A stretch of 64,000 nucleotides of DNA from Margaritifera margaritifera. Its lineage: Eukaryota > Mollusca > Bivalvia > Unionida > Margaritiferidae. The first letter of the stretch is position 1. Every line of letters begins with the position of its first letter. A program made the translations under genes and the position numbers. Shown here piece after piece: positions 34,253-43,591 of the stretch. The stretch covers positions 62,001 to 126,000 of the forward strand of contig JAQPZY010000646.1 of assembly GCA_029931535.1 (NCBI GenBank), given 5' to 3'. The notes below the pieces were generated by a model that had not been told where the DNA came from, did not search any database, and saw only the letters and a list, made by a program, of their open reading frames with translations.

Positions 34253-34268
34253 GTCCCTGAAAAGGACC
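34253..34268 (-). terminator. Histone-type 3' stem-loop after the leftmost gene
   Basis: The minus strand reads CAAC-GGTCCTTTTCAGGGAC-ACCCA. Stem GGTCCT/AGGGAC with loop TTTC has one mismatch (G-A) and one G-T pair. ACCCA follows directly and a purine-rich CTAGAAAAGA about 11 bases later fits a histone downstream element (U7 target). It lies 21 bases past the stop of the 34290 gene. The mismatch makes this the weakest of three such sites. Confidence 0.7.
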
Positions 34269-34289
34269 GTTGGGGTTAAGAAGTTATGT

Positions 34290-34685
34290 TTAACTTCTAG
34301 TAGCAGTAGCGGTAGCAGCCGCAGCAGGGCGGCCACGTTTGGCCACGGGTCTCGTGGCTGCTGTTGGACAAGCTCTCTTTCTGGTGAAAGAGAAGGCAAA
34401 CTCCTCGCAATCTATCTTACAGCTGACTTCTCCGTCTGGTACTTTCATGGACTGCAAGAGTTGTTGTTGTTGTTGTTGTTGTTGTCTTTGCTGCTGCAGT
34501 CTTTGTCTCTCCTCCCATTCCGTTCTGTCCCTGATGATTTCTTCTCTTAGGACTTCTTCCACCAGATCATGAGCCATTTGTAGGAAGATCATTGTCTTTC
34601 TCTCTGGGTTGGTCTCCATCAAATGATGCTTCACCCTCTGCATATTCACCATAGCTTCGTTCAGTTTGCTAATTTTGGCTGCCAT
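34290..34685 (-). CDS. Coiled-coil, Gln-rich protein with AT-hook-like tail
   Basis: Frame start chosen at the ATG at 34685 (MAAKISKLNEAMVNMQ); the frame is open further up but without an ATG suited to it, and there the sequence becomes hairpin-rich inserted DNA. The first about 65 residues are a charged helix (QMAHDLVEEVLREEIIRDRT), then a poly-Gln run (about 69-82), a short globular part, and VAKRGRPAAAATATATRS, whose KRGRP core is that of an AT-hook. It is likely a nuclear, DNA-associated protein. It ends in a histone-type 3' signal. Its promoter was probably displaced by the insertion just upstream. Confidence 0.65.
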   Translation of the reverse strand: MAAKISKLNEAMVNMQRVKHHLMETNPERKTMIFLQMAHDLVEEVLREEIIRDRTEWEERQRLQQQRQQQQQQQQLLQSMKVPDGEVSCKIDCEEFAFSFTRKRACPTAATRPVAKRGRPAAAATATATRS

Positions 34686-34799
34686 CTTCTTGAAGTGTTG
34701 AGATCTTGACGAGTCAACGAGAGTGACTACACTGATGATGATGATGATGCTTGAATTAACGTCGTGTGCGCCCATTCGGGCATGTACGACGATATACCC

Positions 34800-34995
34800 C
34801 CATTGCGTGCGAAGCACGCAATGAGGGATTAGACTGTGTGCTACGCACACTTATTATTTTCGTCCAGTGGGTTACAGAGCTGCAATCCACTAGACGGAGT
34901 TTATGCGTGTATGGACGCTATTTTCGCACCGCTCCATCGCTACATGTTTTCCCCACTAAGGGGGTTCATTGAAGGAGTGATATGGAGGGGTGCGT
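34800..34995. repeat. Cluster of hairpins
   Basis: CATTGCGTGC-GAA-GCACGCAATG (34801-34823, perfect 10-bp stem), GTGTGC-TAC-GCACAC (about 34836-34850), CGTCCAGTGG...CCACTAGACG (about 34861-34897), CCCC-ACTAA-GGGG, and CGCACCGCTCCATC pairing with GATATGGAGGGGTGCG (about 34927 and 34978). As RNA this would be strongly folded. Confidence 0.75.
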
Positions 34996-35329
34996 GTGTT
35001 TAAATTCTAAGTTTTTGAATATTTTTCCTGTTCATAGGAATAGAACCACAATGTTTACAGGATTACTTATTTGTTGCGATAACTCTGTCAGGGCGCGGCA
35101 AAGGAGGCAAGGGTCGGCTGGCTGCGCTGTCGCGTCTCAGGGGGCTCCGGCTGGTCCAGGGTTATTTAACGTTTAATGATTTTGATAATTTTGGCCGTAA
35201 GAAGAAAGTATTTGTTGAAGTATAACAAATTTTGAAGATTATATTATACCATATGGCTGTTGTTATTGGTTAGTGGAGAGAGAGAAAAAAAAATTTTTTT
35301 TTGCTTGATTTTAAATTTTTTTGAATTGC

Positions 35330-35735
35330 CACTTTGTGTAGCTGGGCCTGATGGTCCGAGATTTAGAACCAAATTATATTGATAATTTAGTTGTACAGGT
35401 ACTTTAATATTAAAAACGTTTCAGAAATTTAGTAACCGCTTTGTGCAGTTGGGCCTGATGGTTTGGACTTGGAACCACCTTATGCGTTTAATTTACGTGT
35501 GGTTTTTATATCTAACTATATTCTTAAGTTAAAGTATCCAATTTGGTGCCACCTTGTGCGGCTGGGTCCGATGATCAGGGTTTATGACCACCTTATATTG
35601 CTAATATTTTGGGGTATAGTTGTTATATTTAATATACCGTCCTTATATTAATTAGTTTATTTTGATCTTTTTCCAATTGAGTGGCCACATTGTGCGGCAG
35701 GGCCTGATGATCAGGGTTTATGATCACCTTATTGT
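35330..35735 (+). repeat. Four spaced copies of a 50-bp motif
   Basis: Copies at about 35333, 35440, 35548 and 35687 share CTTTGTGCGGCTGGGCCTGATG, then GATCAGGGTTTATGACCACC-like sequence, spaced 107, 108 and 139 bp. Each copy itself begins and ends with CCACCTT-like sequence. The intervening DNA is AT-rich and unrelated. Confidence 0.75.
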
Positions 35736-36116
35736 CTTGACAGTTTAGGGTTGGAAAAAATCTAGTTTTCATTCTATTGTAAGAAAATAAAAATCTGGTT
35801 AAAAATTAAAAAAAGAGACTGACTATCTCAGGACTAGTCTTCCGGCCCCAGCAAGGATTCAGTCCTGGCATGCCCGTATGTTTCCAGGCACCAGTGCTTT
35901 GGGTAGCTGAAAATCCTACGATCACTCCGACCTTGAGGATACGCAGGGATTCCGCCCAGATAAATGCTAGTATGATACCTAGCACCTGTTTAAAAGCCTG
36001 ACCGAAAATCTCGCATCAGACCAGAGCCCAATCCGTACGACAGAGTTTAAGGTTACTTGTTTAGTAGGGGATCGATGTTGTTATGGTATATATTTTGTTA
36101 AAGTAGAGAGAGAGAG

Positions 36117-36151
<35 letters not shown>

Positions 36152-36199
36152 GTTTTTCTCGGTGCTAGGTCTATTTGTGTTTTCTTTGATTTATATCCC

Positions 36200-38060
36200 C
36201 TAGTCTTTTGTTAATGTTTGTATTTATTAATTTAAGATTACAGTCAATTCATGGTAAGGGTCTATGTTCTGAGAGCAAGTTACCTTTGTTAGACTTGACC
36301 CCAGATCTTATCCATGGGAGTGGAGATTCTCCTTCCCCGGGGGACTGAGATTGCTTCGTCTACACGGCGTACCTGTAGCCCTAATGGCCCGGCATCACAA
36401 TCCCTTCCTCCCTGGGTAGGGCCCCTCCTCTCCCGCCCCGGACCTGGGGTTTTGCCTTTATATGAGATTAATATTTTTTCGGGTTTTTGATATTTAATTT
36501 TCTCTATGTGAATGATATGTTGATTATCCTTTCTCTAATTTCCCTATTTGATTATTTTATTGTATATTGAGTGTTTTATTTTTGTATCATTATATTTTGC
36601 CCCTTTTTCCTATTTCTGAGATGTACCCCACTATATTTGTATATACCGATTTCATGTTTTTATTACCTTCTTTAAGGAAATCCGGATAGGTAGTTGGGGA
36701 TTTGAGCTTTGTTTGATTTTCTTGGAATGTTTTCCTTTGTTTATTGTATTTATGGCAAATGTTAAAAACATACTCCAAGGTTTCAGGTGTGGGACAATGT
36801 GGGCTGTTAATTCCTGCTGTGTTTAGTCCCGACACATATTTTCCAAAGCTATTTGCTAAAAGTGTTTTATCCGCTTTTATCCTATTTATAATTTTGTAAT
36901 CTTGGGGATTTGCCAGGGTTGGGTGTTCAATGTTTCTATTTATTAGCTTATGCAGATCGTAAAGTCTGCGCCCTTTCTTAGATTTGTCCCATTCCGACTG
37001 CCATTTTAAATTAATTTTTTTCCTAATGATGCTATAAATTTCCTGGACGCTATAGTCCAGATTTTTGATTACGGGCTCGTTTAGTTTGTTTTTAGCTTTT
37101 CTATCGGCCCTCTCATTTCCAGGGATGTTTATATGAGAGGGCACCCACATAAATTCCACCGTTTGGAGATTTTGATCTAATATTTTGAGTGTAAGGTTAA
37201 CTTCTCGAAGTATGTTCTCCCTGCTGGTGGAATTTCCCGATTCCAGGGAGCGCAGCACACTAAGGGAGTCGCTAATGATAACTGTTTTTTGTTGTTTGGT
37301 TTTTAGGGTCCATTAATTAGCTTGTTTTATGGCCCAGAATTCCGTTGTATAGATAGAGCAGAGATCAGGTAGTCTCGCCCCCAGTGTGATGCCCTCCCCA
37401 GGGATAACCATTGCCGCTGCAGTGCGTTCTGGGTCGGGGGATTTTGAGCCATCTGTATATATGGCGGTGTATCCTTCGTATTTATTTTCTATTTCTTCAA
37501 GAATTTTTGCCCTCATTTCATTCGGTTCTTCATTTTTGTTTCCATATTTTAATGCGTTTAAATTTATTATGGGAAGCTTATTTGTCCAGGGGGTGCTGTC
37601 TGGGTATTTTATAATTTCCGCCTGGAGATTTTGCATGTTTAGTTCTTTCTTTAATTCTTGAATTCTTTTTCCTCCTGGTAGGTTTTTTAGTAGTTTGTGC
37701 CGGAATGGTTTGTTGCATTTGTTTAGGGCTTTTTGGGTAAGATGAGTTTCGGGGTGAACAGATATCCTGGCGTTGTATCTCAGTAGAAGTTCCTCCCGTC
37801 TCAGATTGAGGGGGGGGGGTCTCCTGTTAGGACATTTAGCTCTTCCCCGGATATGTTCCGGAGAGCTCCGGTGCATACAATTAGGGCTTTTCGTTGCATC
37901 ATATCTAATTTTTTTAGACTACACTGGCCAAAGCACCGCTTTATATGCTGGAAGCGCGGACGCGATGGAAAACATGGTTCAGATCGATAGTGAGAAATGG
38001 ATAGAGTGGGTGACTTTAGATCGATAGAAAGAGAGATAGAGCATATCCATTTTTTCATTT
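36200..38060 (-). mobile_element. 5'-truncated LINE with RNase H, inserted in Polinton A
   Basis: Minus-strand coding for the RT C-terminus (about 38000-37850), linker and RNase H (37876-36590), followed by a GC-rich 3' UTR (36240-36590). It separates the Polinton protease from the leftmost Polinton gene. An RNase H domain after RT points to the I/R1/jockey-like superfamily. Confidence 0.75.
36590..38000 (-). pseudogene. LINE RT end and RNase H domain
   Basis: MMQRKALIVCTGALRNISGE (about 37910-37850) is the standard end of an RT domain. The frame 37876-37313 contains AIYTDGSK (RNase H first Asp) and TTEFWAIKQA (Glu). After a stop at about 37313 the frame 37258-36590 continues with FMWVPSHINIPGNERADRKA, the His/Asp end of RNase H, then a Cys/His segment HCPTPETLEYVFNICHKY. 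A G run at 37810 breaks the upstream frame. Recently inactivated by the stop between the two halves. Confidence 0.85.
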
Positions 38061-38172
38061 TTTTTCAAATTCAATAAACCACACAACACCATTTTTTTCA
38101 AAAAATCAACATTTTTAATGAACAAGAAGCTTCTCTAAACATAAATATTTCAAACTAACAACCAACAAGATA
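38061..38172. other. AT-rich tail after the Polinton protease
   Basis: T- and A-rich sequence; the probable 3' UTR of the protease gene on the minus strand and the junction with the LINE insert. No histone-type stem-loop here. Confidence 0.5.
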
Positions 38173-38745
38173 TTAAACAGGAACATATTTACAGGATTGA
38201 CAACGTTGGGAAGGCAAACTAAACTTCCACTTTTCTACATCTACATCATTCTGATGCACACTACGTGTCTGAGCTAAAGACAAGAGATAACCATAACGTT
38301 CACAAAACCATCGTTCTACTTTAGCATTGTTTCGAGCATACTCTCTATCAAAACAAGTCACTAAATGTTCTAAGGAATATCCGAGACTGCGTTGATGAAG
38401 AAAATGTACACAATATTGTCCGCACACCATATAATCCGATCCTTGTAATCTGGCATTATTGAATCGAGTAGAGATGGCATTTCTTCTCATAAACTCGATG
38501 ATGTCGTCTTCCAAAGGAGGTAATCCATAAGAATCAAAATATTCCACACCACCACTGTGATCGTTGGGAAAGTACACGGCTACCCAATGGGTTCCTGGTC
38601 GATGACTGTCGTCGGTATTGATGACATAGGCATGAACGTCTTTAGGTTTGCGATGAGGTAGTTCATCTTTAGCACACACCACAGGATTCCAAGAAGAAGT
38701 GTAGGAACTGCGAGTCAACAGGTAACGAAGTTCCCTGGTATCCAT
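38173..38745 (-). CDS. Adenovirus-type maturation protease (family C5)
   Basis: 190 residues from the ATG at 38745; the frame is open five codons further up but begins there with GTG. Motifs: GTHWVAVYF with catalytic His53, YFDSYGLPP with Asp71, Gln101 and YMVCGQYCVHF (residues 106-114) holding the catalytic Cys, in the His-Asp-Gln-Cys order of adenain. Length is close to adenovirus protease (about 204). It would cleave capsid and core precursors inside the virion. The frame is intact. It is 12 bases downstream of the preceding gene's stop. Confidence 0.9.
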   Translation of the reverse strand: MDTRELRYLLTRSSYTSSWNPVVCAKDELPHRKPKDVHAYVINTDDSHRPGTHWVAVYFPNDHSGGVEYFDSYGLPPLEDDIIEFMRRNAISTRFNNARLQGSDYMVCGQYCVHFLHQRSLGYSLEHLVTCFDREYARNNAKVERWFCERYGYLLSLAQTRSVHQNDVDVEKWKFSLPSQRCQSCKYVPV

Positions 38746-38756
38746 TTTTTTCTTCT

Positions 38757-39317
38757 TCACAGGTAACGAAAAGTCATCAATTCACACTTGACTTTATGCT
38801 TGAATGTGTCTCTCAAGTAAGTCGATGAATCACGGACAGTCTCTATACCCTTTTGCAAATGAGCTTCGATGCGTCGGATCTCCAGTGGAGTGAGTGGAGG
38901 TGAAGAAAAATCCTGCAAGTCTTTATACCATTTTCTCAACACCTTTTCTTCCGAGATCAGAGACCAGGCGTCCTCCATATATTCGTCCATTTTTTCTTGT
39001 GCACTCATCATCAAACATTTGTAGTGTTGTTTCTGGCTCGGATGATTGATTTGACATCCATGACAATCTTTCATAGACAGTTCTGTAATATTGGAACCCA
39101 TTGCCGTAGCAAAACAAGAGACTAAATGTTGTTCGTGTTCTGGCCATCTTGATGGCATACATGGGATAAATCCAGCAAACTTGGGAACAGTATTATTCTC
39201 TTCTTTTGGAAGTTCTTGATGAATCAACCCGTCATCATCAGTGATTTGTGACTGTTGCTGTACTTCACAAAATCCCTCATCATTATCTGTCTCCATAGGT
39301 TCTTCTTCGTGTTGCAT
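38757..39317 (-). CDS. Conserved Polinton hypothetical protein with C/H motif
   Basis: 186 residues. Acidic, Gln-rich first 50 residues, then LVSCFATAMGSNI and DCHGCQINHPSQKQHYKCLM (C-x2-C-x4-H-x4-H-x2-C), probably a zinc site, followed by helical regions (KMDEYMEDAWSLI, KWYKDLQDF) and a C-terminal half with IRRIEAHLQKGIET. I know similar DC.GC...HPSQ..H.CLM proteins from invertebrate Polinton-type repeats. The function is undetermined. Intact. Lies between capsid and protease. Confidence 0.7.
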   Translation of the reverse strand: MQHEEEPMETDNDEGFCEVQQQSQITDDDGLIHQELPKEENNTVPKFAGFIPCMPSRWPEHEQHLVSCFATAMGSNITELSMKDCHGCQINHPSQKQHYKCLMMSAQEKMDEYMEDAWSLISEEKVLRKWYKDLQDFSSPPLTPLEIRRIEAHLQKGIETVRDSSTYLRDTFKHKVKCELMTFRYL

Positions 39318-39328
39318 CTTTTTTTCTT

Positions 39329-40666
39329 CTAATAGTCTAGAATCACTTCTCTCAAACTGTTGATCTCTAGAGTATTATCAAATTCTGCATACAAGACGAC
39401 GTTCACTGTCTCGGTTAGAGCTGGATCAAACTGAAGTTCCACACGAAGTGGGCCTGATTTTAAAGGGTGGAAATGTCCTTCGTCGCTGCCTTGGTCAGGA
39501 GTGAAATCAAATCCCCACAACGCATATCCTCCTGCATAATCCTCGTACGAAATGCCGTGGCTGGTGTTGGTGCCTAACTGTCCTGTGGCTTCAAACAGGC
39601 TCAAGTAAGATCGCAAGTAATTTTTCTGGGCAAAGTTAGGTTCGAAAGGTCTGGTACACAAGGTCTTGCCATCTCGGCTGACTTCTATCTTGGTGATGCC
39701 AAAGTGTTGAAACTCGAACGGATTTTGATTGTGGTCTCCGTTGAGGGCTGCATTACTGACGATGCCAATCAGCAAACGTTTGGGGAGCTGTCCTTGGAAG
39801 ACGTGATCTTCGACTTTGGATCATAGTCCAGCGGCAATGGTAAATGTTTTCACTTCCACTCGTCGCACAGGATACTTGGCAGTGGTTCTGCTCAACGTTT
39901 GACTGATGTCGTTGGCTACTTTAGGCAAGACTTCCACACGGCGTACGTAAAGTCTGGCTTCTTGGATGACGGTTTTCCACTCGTTGGCATGAGCCATCAA
40001 ATGGAAAGCGGGGCTACTGCGATTCAGTCTCAGACGTACATCTACTCCGTTTAACAAATACTTGTCTTGCAACCACATGTCCAAATGCAAACGATCCATC
40101 AGTTCTAAACTGGTTCTGATTTTCTTTCGACGGTCGTGAAATCCCACATTTTTTGGGTCTTCTTGAACTACTGGATTTGCTGCAAGATCCGCCGCTACAG
40201 GCAATTCTGTAGTGTCGAACTTTCCCGGAGTGTCAGGTTTCCAGACCACCGAAGCATCCAGATGAGTGTTCTTGGCTTCTTTTCCGTACGTCAATAGATT
40301 TTCCAAGTAAGCACGGTAAGGGTAAGTATCCATACTGCTGCTGACCAGTTTGTTATTCAAGTACAAATCCACTCCGCTGAACAAGGAATGCATGAAATTA
40401 TTGACGGGTGCCACTCTGTCATTGGACCCAGGAAGGGTGTTGTCCGTTTTTTGTACTTGGAGTTTCAGGTACAAGTAGCTGTTATTCAGATCGTTGTAAT
40501 CTTCGGTTTGTCCTTTGATTTCAAATTCGATAGGAGCTAAAGACGTCAAATACGATACAGGATGAAATTCCAGCCATTGGGATTCTTGCATCGTCATCAT
40601 GGTGGGAGGCATGGAAAACAAATCCAGTTCTGGCTTGGTACATTCGCAAGAATCTCGGTGCATCAT
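39329..40666 (-). pseudogene. Major capsid protein (hexon-like), one in-frame stop
   Basis: The ATG at 40666 opens a frame of 445 codons to TAG/TAA at 39329, interrupted by a single TGA at 39821-39823. Before the stop: QWLEFHPVSYLTSLAPIEFE, DYNDLNNSYLYLKLQV, SLFSGVDLYLNNKLVSSSMD, PYRAYLENLLTYG; after it: LPKRLLIGIVSNAALNGDHN and ENYAGGYALWGFDFTPD-like segments. These are typical double jelly-roll capsid features of Polintons; the family runs about 430-650 residues. The stop falls between the two jelly rolls. Trimers of this protein would build the capsid. Confidence 0.9.
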
Positions 40667-40720
40667 TTTTTCAACCTTTAGTAATCAAACACGTCTAATT
40701 CTCTGACGGTTCTTCTTTTC

Positions 40721-41122
40721 TTATTCTTGTTTGGAACACCACTGTGTTTTATGAGCTCTGAAGGGGTGTCGACGTCGTCTCTTTCTACCTTGTCCTTGCT
40801 GTGAAGTGGAGGATGAAGTAAGGCCAGGGCCAGAAGCGTGAAGTGAATTTATAGGGCTCTCTCGGAGACCTAAAAGATCTTTGCCAGTGTGCATCAACAC
40901 ATTTTTGCCTGCTCTCATAAAGGCTTCTTTAGGATTTTGTTTGTCGATGAGGACATTTTGCAAAAATTCTTTTCCTTGTGTCAAAGCGGCATCTTTTAAG
41001 GCATGCAATCATCGAGTCACCATCGGTTTCAAAAAAGGGGCTACCGTCCGAAAAGCCGATTTTAACATATCTCCTAAACCATGTCCTCGTTGTCGAGCCA
41101 CTCCTCGGTACACTGGATACAT
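40721..41122 (-). pseudogene. Core/membrane-active protein (pVI/pX-like), one in-frame stop
   Basis: From the ATG at 41122: MYPVYRGVARQRGHGLGDML, then an amphipathic helix KSAFRTVAPFLKP. TGA at 41009-41011 follows, and the same frame continues with LHALKDAALTQGKEFLQNVL, a low-complexity S/G/Q stretch and a very basic end GRKRRRRHPFRAHKTQ. The GxGLGD..K..F....P pattern and basic tail resemble adenovirus pX/pVI. B2 and B3 have a counterpart in the same place. About 133 codons. Confidence 0.75.
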
Positions 41123-41125
41123 TTT

Positions 41126-42094
41126 TTACAATGCGTTGGAGAACCTTTTTCGAAAATGTAGTTTCGCCGTGACTTTTCCTTTGTCAATGAATGGAACACT
41201 TTGTCCTAAATATCTATTTATACTAATGTTTACACTGTCAAAATACGATTTACTGAATGGAAGATAATGAGGGTGTACAAATTCATGGTGAACATGAAAC
41301 GTGTTTCCACCTTCTTTGTACGCACCAGCAGCAGTATCCACTTTGAAAGGAATGACTCTCAGTAAGGGAGCAGCTGTGTGTCCCACCACGTTGTACTCTA
41401 CCACATCTGAGTACACAAACAATAAATTCAGTCCAACGTTCAATTCGATAGGTGTGCGAAAAGCATGTTCGAATTGTACGTTGCTTGCGACTTTTACATT
41501 AGTTTCCTTTTTAATTCCACCCAAAATAGCATACAACCCAGGAGAAAATTCGATGGATAAGGGTTTTCTGTCCTGCTCGGGTAAGTTTTTGTCTTTTTTG
41601 TCGTCAATGAGTTCCCCCTTCTCTTTCAAAAATTGCAAGACGAGACGGCGTGCCACATCATGGTAAGCGATTCGTACCCATTTTTGGGCAAAGTTTAAGG
41701 CTTTGCCAAATTGGGCTACGAAGATGGTTTCAATGGTGTCCACCAAATGTTTAGCACTAAAATAATACCCCTTAGGAATTCTCATGGTATACTGCGCCAA
41801 GAGAGGAGGATTATTTACTACCCTTTTCATTGATTCGTAAAGTTCAAGATCATGGCTGTCCAAGTGTTGTTGAATTTTGGAGTTAAAGATTTCCACGATG
41901 AAAGTGTTTTGACCTTCGTTGATGTTCATGATTTGCGTAGGATGAATGATTTCTACCAAAGCCACTTCCCAATGAGCTTCGTGATCCAATTGGATGGCCT
42001 GAGGTAATTTGGCCGTGAAACAACATAAGGTTTTGCTGGGAAACACATCCATGGAACTGTCACTGGGTAAAGTTAAATAAAATTGGTCATTCAT
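41126..42094 (-). CDS. Penton-like minor capsid protein
   Basis: 322 residues, intact. The N-terminus FYLTLPSDSSMDVFPSKTLC followed by FTAKLPQAIQLDHEAHWEVA and LVEIIHPTQ is the signature of Polinton minor capsid (penton) proteins. The centre contains YYFSAKHLVDTIETIF and SPGLYAILGG; the end PFIDKGKVTAKLHFRKRF. Predicted mostly beta. It would occupy the five-fold vertices of the capsid. The gene ends 4 bases before the core protein start, and its own start overlaps the upstream stop by 4 bases. Confidence 0.88.
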   Translation of the reverse strand: MNDQFYLTLPSDSSMDVFPSKTLCCFTAKLPQAIQLDHEAHWEVALVEIIHPTQIMNINEGQNTFIVEIFNSKIQQHLDSHDLELYESMKRVVNNPPLLAQYTMRIPKGYYFSAKHLVDTIETIFVAQFGKALNFAQKWVRIAYHDVARRLVLQFLKEKGELIDDKKDKNLPEQDRKPLSIEFSPGLYAILGGIKKETNVKVASNVQFEHAFRTPIELNVGLNLLFVYSDVVEYNVVGHTAAPLLRVIPFKVDTAAGAYKEGGNTFHVHHEFVHPHYLPFSKSYFDSVNISINRYLGQSVPFIDKGKVTAKLHFRKRFSNAL

Positions 42095-42510
42095 AGTAGG
42101 TCCAAAGTTTTGCTCTCCGAGGAGTCACTCGAGTTCAAATGATGTTCAAATGGTTCCAAAAGAGGCGTGGTATTATGGTGACTGGAAGAAGAAGGTGGAC
42201 TGGAGTTGGTCGTACTACCGTGGCGCTGGCTGTTGTTGTCCGTCGTCGTAAATTTCAAAGAGGGACTGGGTAGAAGATAACCGATGCAACTGCTGAGTAA
42301 AATGGTCCACAATTGTTTGTCCCCTTGTTGCAAACTCAAATTGGCAATAGCTGCTCCGATGACACAATACACCACAAAAATTTGGCAGAAAAATACGATT
42401 TGATTTTTAGGCACACGTTCTCCGCACCACACCCAGAGCGGTTGTTTTTGTAATTCTTGAAGAGAAGAACTCTGCGAAGGAGTCGAGGTCGTAGTTGTGT
42501 TGAATGGCAT
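42091..42510 (-). CDS. Conserved two-helix membrane protein
   Basis: 139 residues. After a Ser/Thr/Gln-rich head, residues about 37-60 (QIVFFCQIFVVYCVIGAAIA) and 70-85 (LWTILLSSCIGYLLPSPSLK) form two membrane helices; the tail is Ser/His-rich. I recognise the VPK..IVFF...I.Y.VI....NLS and LW..LLSS.IGYLLP.P pattern from Polinton gene sets. A TATAAAAA box lies at 42527-42534, only 17 bases above the ATG and inside the end of the integrase frame. Possible virion membrane or entry function; unknown. Confidence 0.75.
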   Translation of the reverse strand: MPFNTTTTSTPSQSSSLQELQKQPLWVWCGERVPKNQIVFFCQIFVVYCVIGAAIANLSLQQGDKQLWTILLSSCIGYLLPSPSLKFTTTDNNSQRHGSTTNSSPPSSSSHHNTTPLLEPFEHHLNSSDSSESKTLDLL

Positions 42511-42526
42511 GTTGGGTTACTTCTTC

Positions 42527-43585
42527 TTTTTATAGTCGACGACTTGGGAAGTGGCAATCCAAGAATCAAAACTAGGAGGATATCCTTTCCAACGTACTTT
42601 GACTTCTTCTGCTCGACGTTTGCCCACTTTGCGTGTTCTTTGTTCGAGAATGCTTTCGATGTCGTACAAGGCGTCTTCTTTCTTGGTCACTCGTTGTAAC
42701 TCGGGAAGTAAAATGTTCCTTTGAGCACTTCACCGTGCATGTCTTCCAATTTATAGACGGGAGGATTGCGTCCACGCACGGGTGTAGTGACACGAAACAA
42801 TTCGGTGGTCCAGTTGGGTAAATAACCTTTGTCAAAAGTACGTTTGGTTTTTCCGATGCGAACCCAATCTCCCGTTTTCAACCCCAGCAGGGTTTTTTTC
42901 TGAGGTGGTCTCCTCTGGGGTGTACCAAACAATCGATCAAACACGGTCACTTCGTTTTCAGGGCTGACTTCTTCGGTTCTTCGGGGGCACATCCGATGCT
43001 TCGATGGTACGATTGATTGTACGCTTTGACCAAACGGGGTAACACGTCGATGTACTTGAGAGTGTGTTGATGTGTAAAATATTTCCACATGCGTTCTTTC
43101 AAAGTTCTTTGAAAACGTTCCACGATACTGGCTTTGGTTTCAGGATTTTCGGTGGTAAAAAAATGAATGTGTCTTTGTTTCAATTCTTTTTGAAAAGTTT
43201 GGTTTAGAAATTCGGTGCCTTTGTCAGTTTACCATCGTAAAGGGTGACGACCACTTTGTTTAAAGACCAATTTTAAGGCACGTACCAATTCGGTACTGCT
43301 CTTAGAAGTCAAAGGCACGACCCAAGCAAATTTGGAAAACACGTCGATGACACAAAACAAATATTTGTGACCACGATTGTAGGCTGCCAAATGAGAGACG
43401 TCGGCTAAATCGGCTTGCCATCGATGATCGATGCCCTCTACTTGGGTTGGACTTCTAGAAAATTTTCGTCGAATGGGTTTGTGTAACGTGTACGTCGATT
43501 GTTCTTGTAACCATAATTTTTGAACTCCTCCGTAACCAGCAGCATGGCCAGGATTGTAATAAATGGTGGCTAAAAGTTTCTCCAC
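42527..43585 (-). pseudogene. Integrase with C-terminal chromodomain, broken
   Basis: Starts near 43585 (GTG where an ATG is expected): IYYNPGHAAGYGGVQKLWLQ, then RWQADLADVS (first Asp) and YLFCVIDVFSKFAWVVPL. TAA ends the frame at 43229-43231, and the same frame resumes TDKGTEFLN (second Asp); ASIVERFQRTLKERMW gives the Glu. So DDE is complete apart from the stop. A GD.VRIGK.KR.F SH3-like segment follows, then after a one-base shift near 42705 YDIESILEQ..VRWKGYPPSFDSW, a chromodomain. It integrates element ends; the chromodomain may steer insertion to marked chromatin. Confidence 0.88.
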
Positions 43586-43591
43586 GATTCC

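Larger units (their letters stand above)
34770..36149 (+). mobile_element. Inserted retroelement sequence ending in poly(A)
   Basis: From about 34770 the sequence has several consecutive hairpins (34800-34995), a GC-rich short frame, four repeats of about 50 bp (35330-35735) and ends in A29 (36121-36149). This looks like the 5' UTR or a non-autonomous copy of a retroelement on the plus strand. No target duplication was identified, so the limits are approximate. Confidence 0.45.

Noticed and set aside
35080..35220. A frame with SGRGKGGKGR, like the N-terminus of histone H2A or H4
   Set aside because: Only ten residues match, there is no start codon in that frame, and the rest (LAALSRLRGLRLVQ) does not resemble a histone. 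Tempting next to histone-type mRNA ends, but it lies in inserted retroelement sequence.
35330..35735. CTGATG cores as hammerhead ribozymes
   Set aside because: The GAAA box and the required stems are missing in all four copies.
41301..41666. Plus-strand frame opposite the penton gene
   Set aside because: Shadow of an intact minus-strand gene with recognised motifs.
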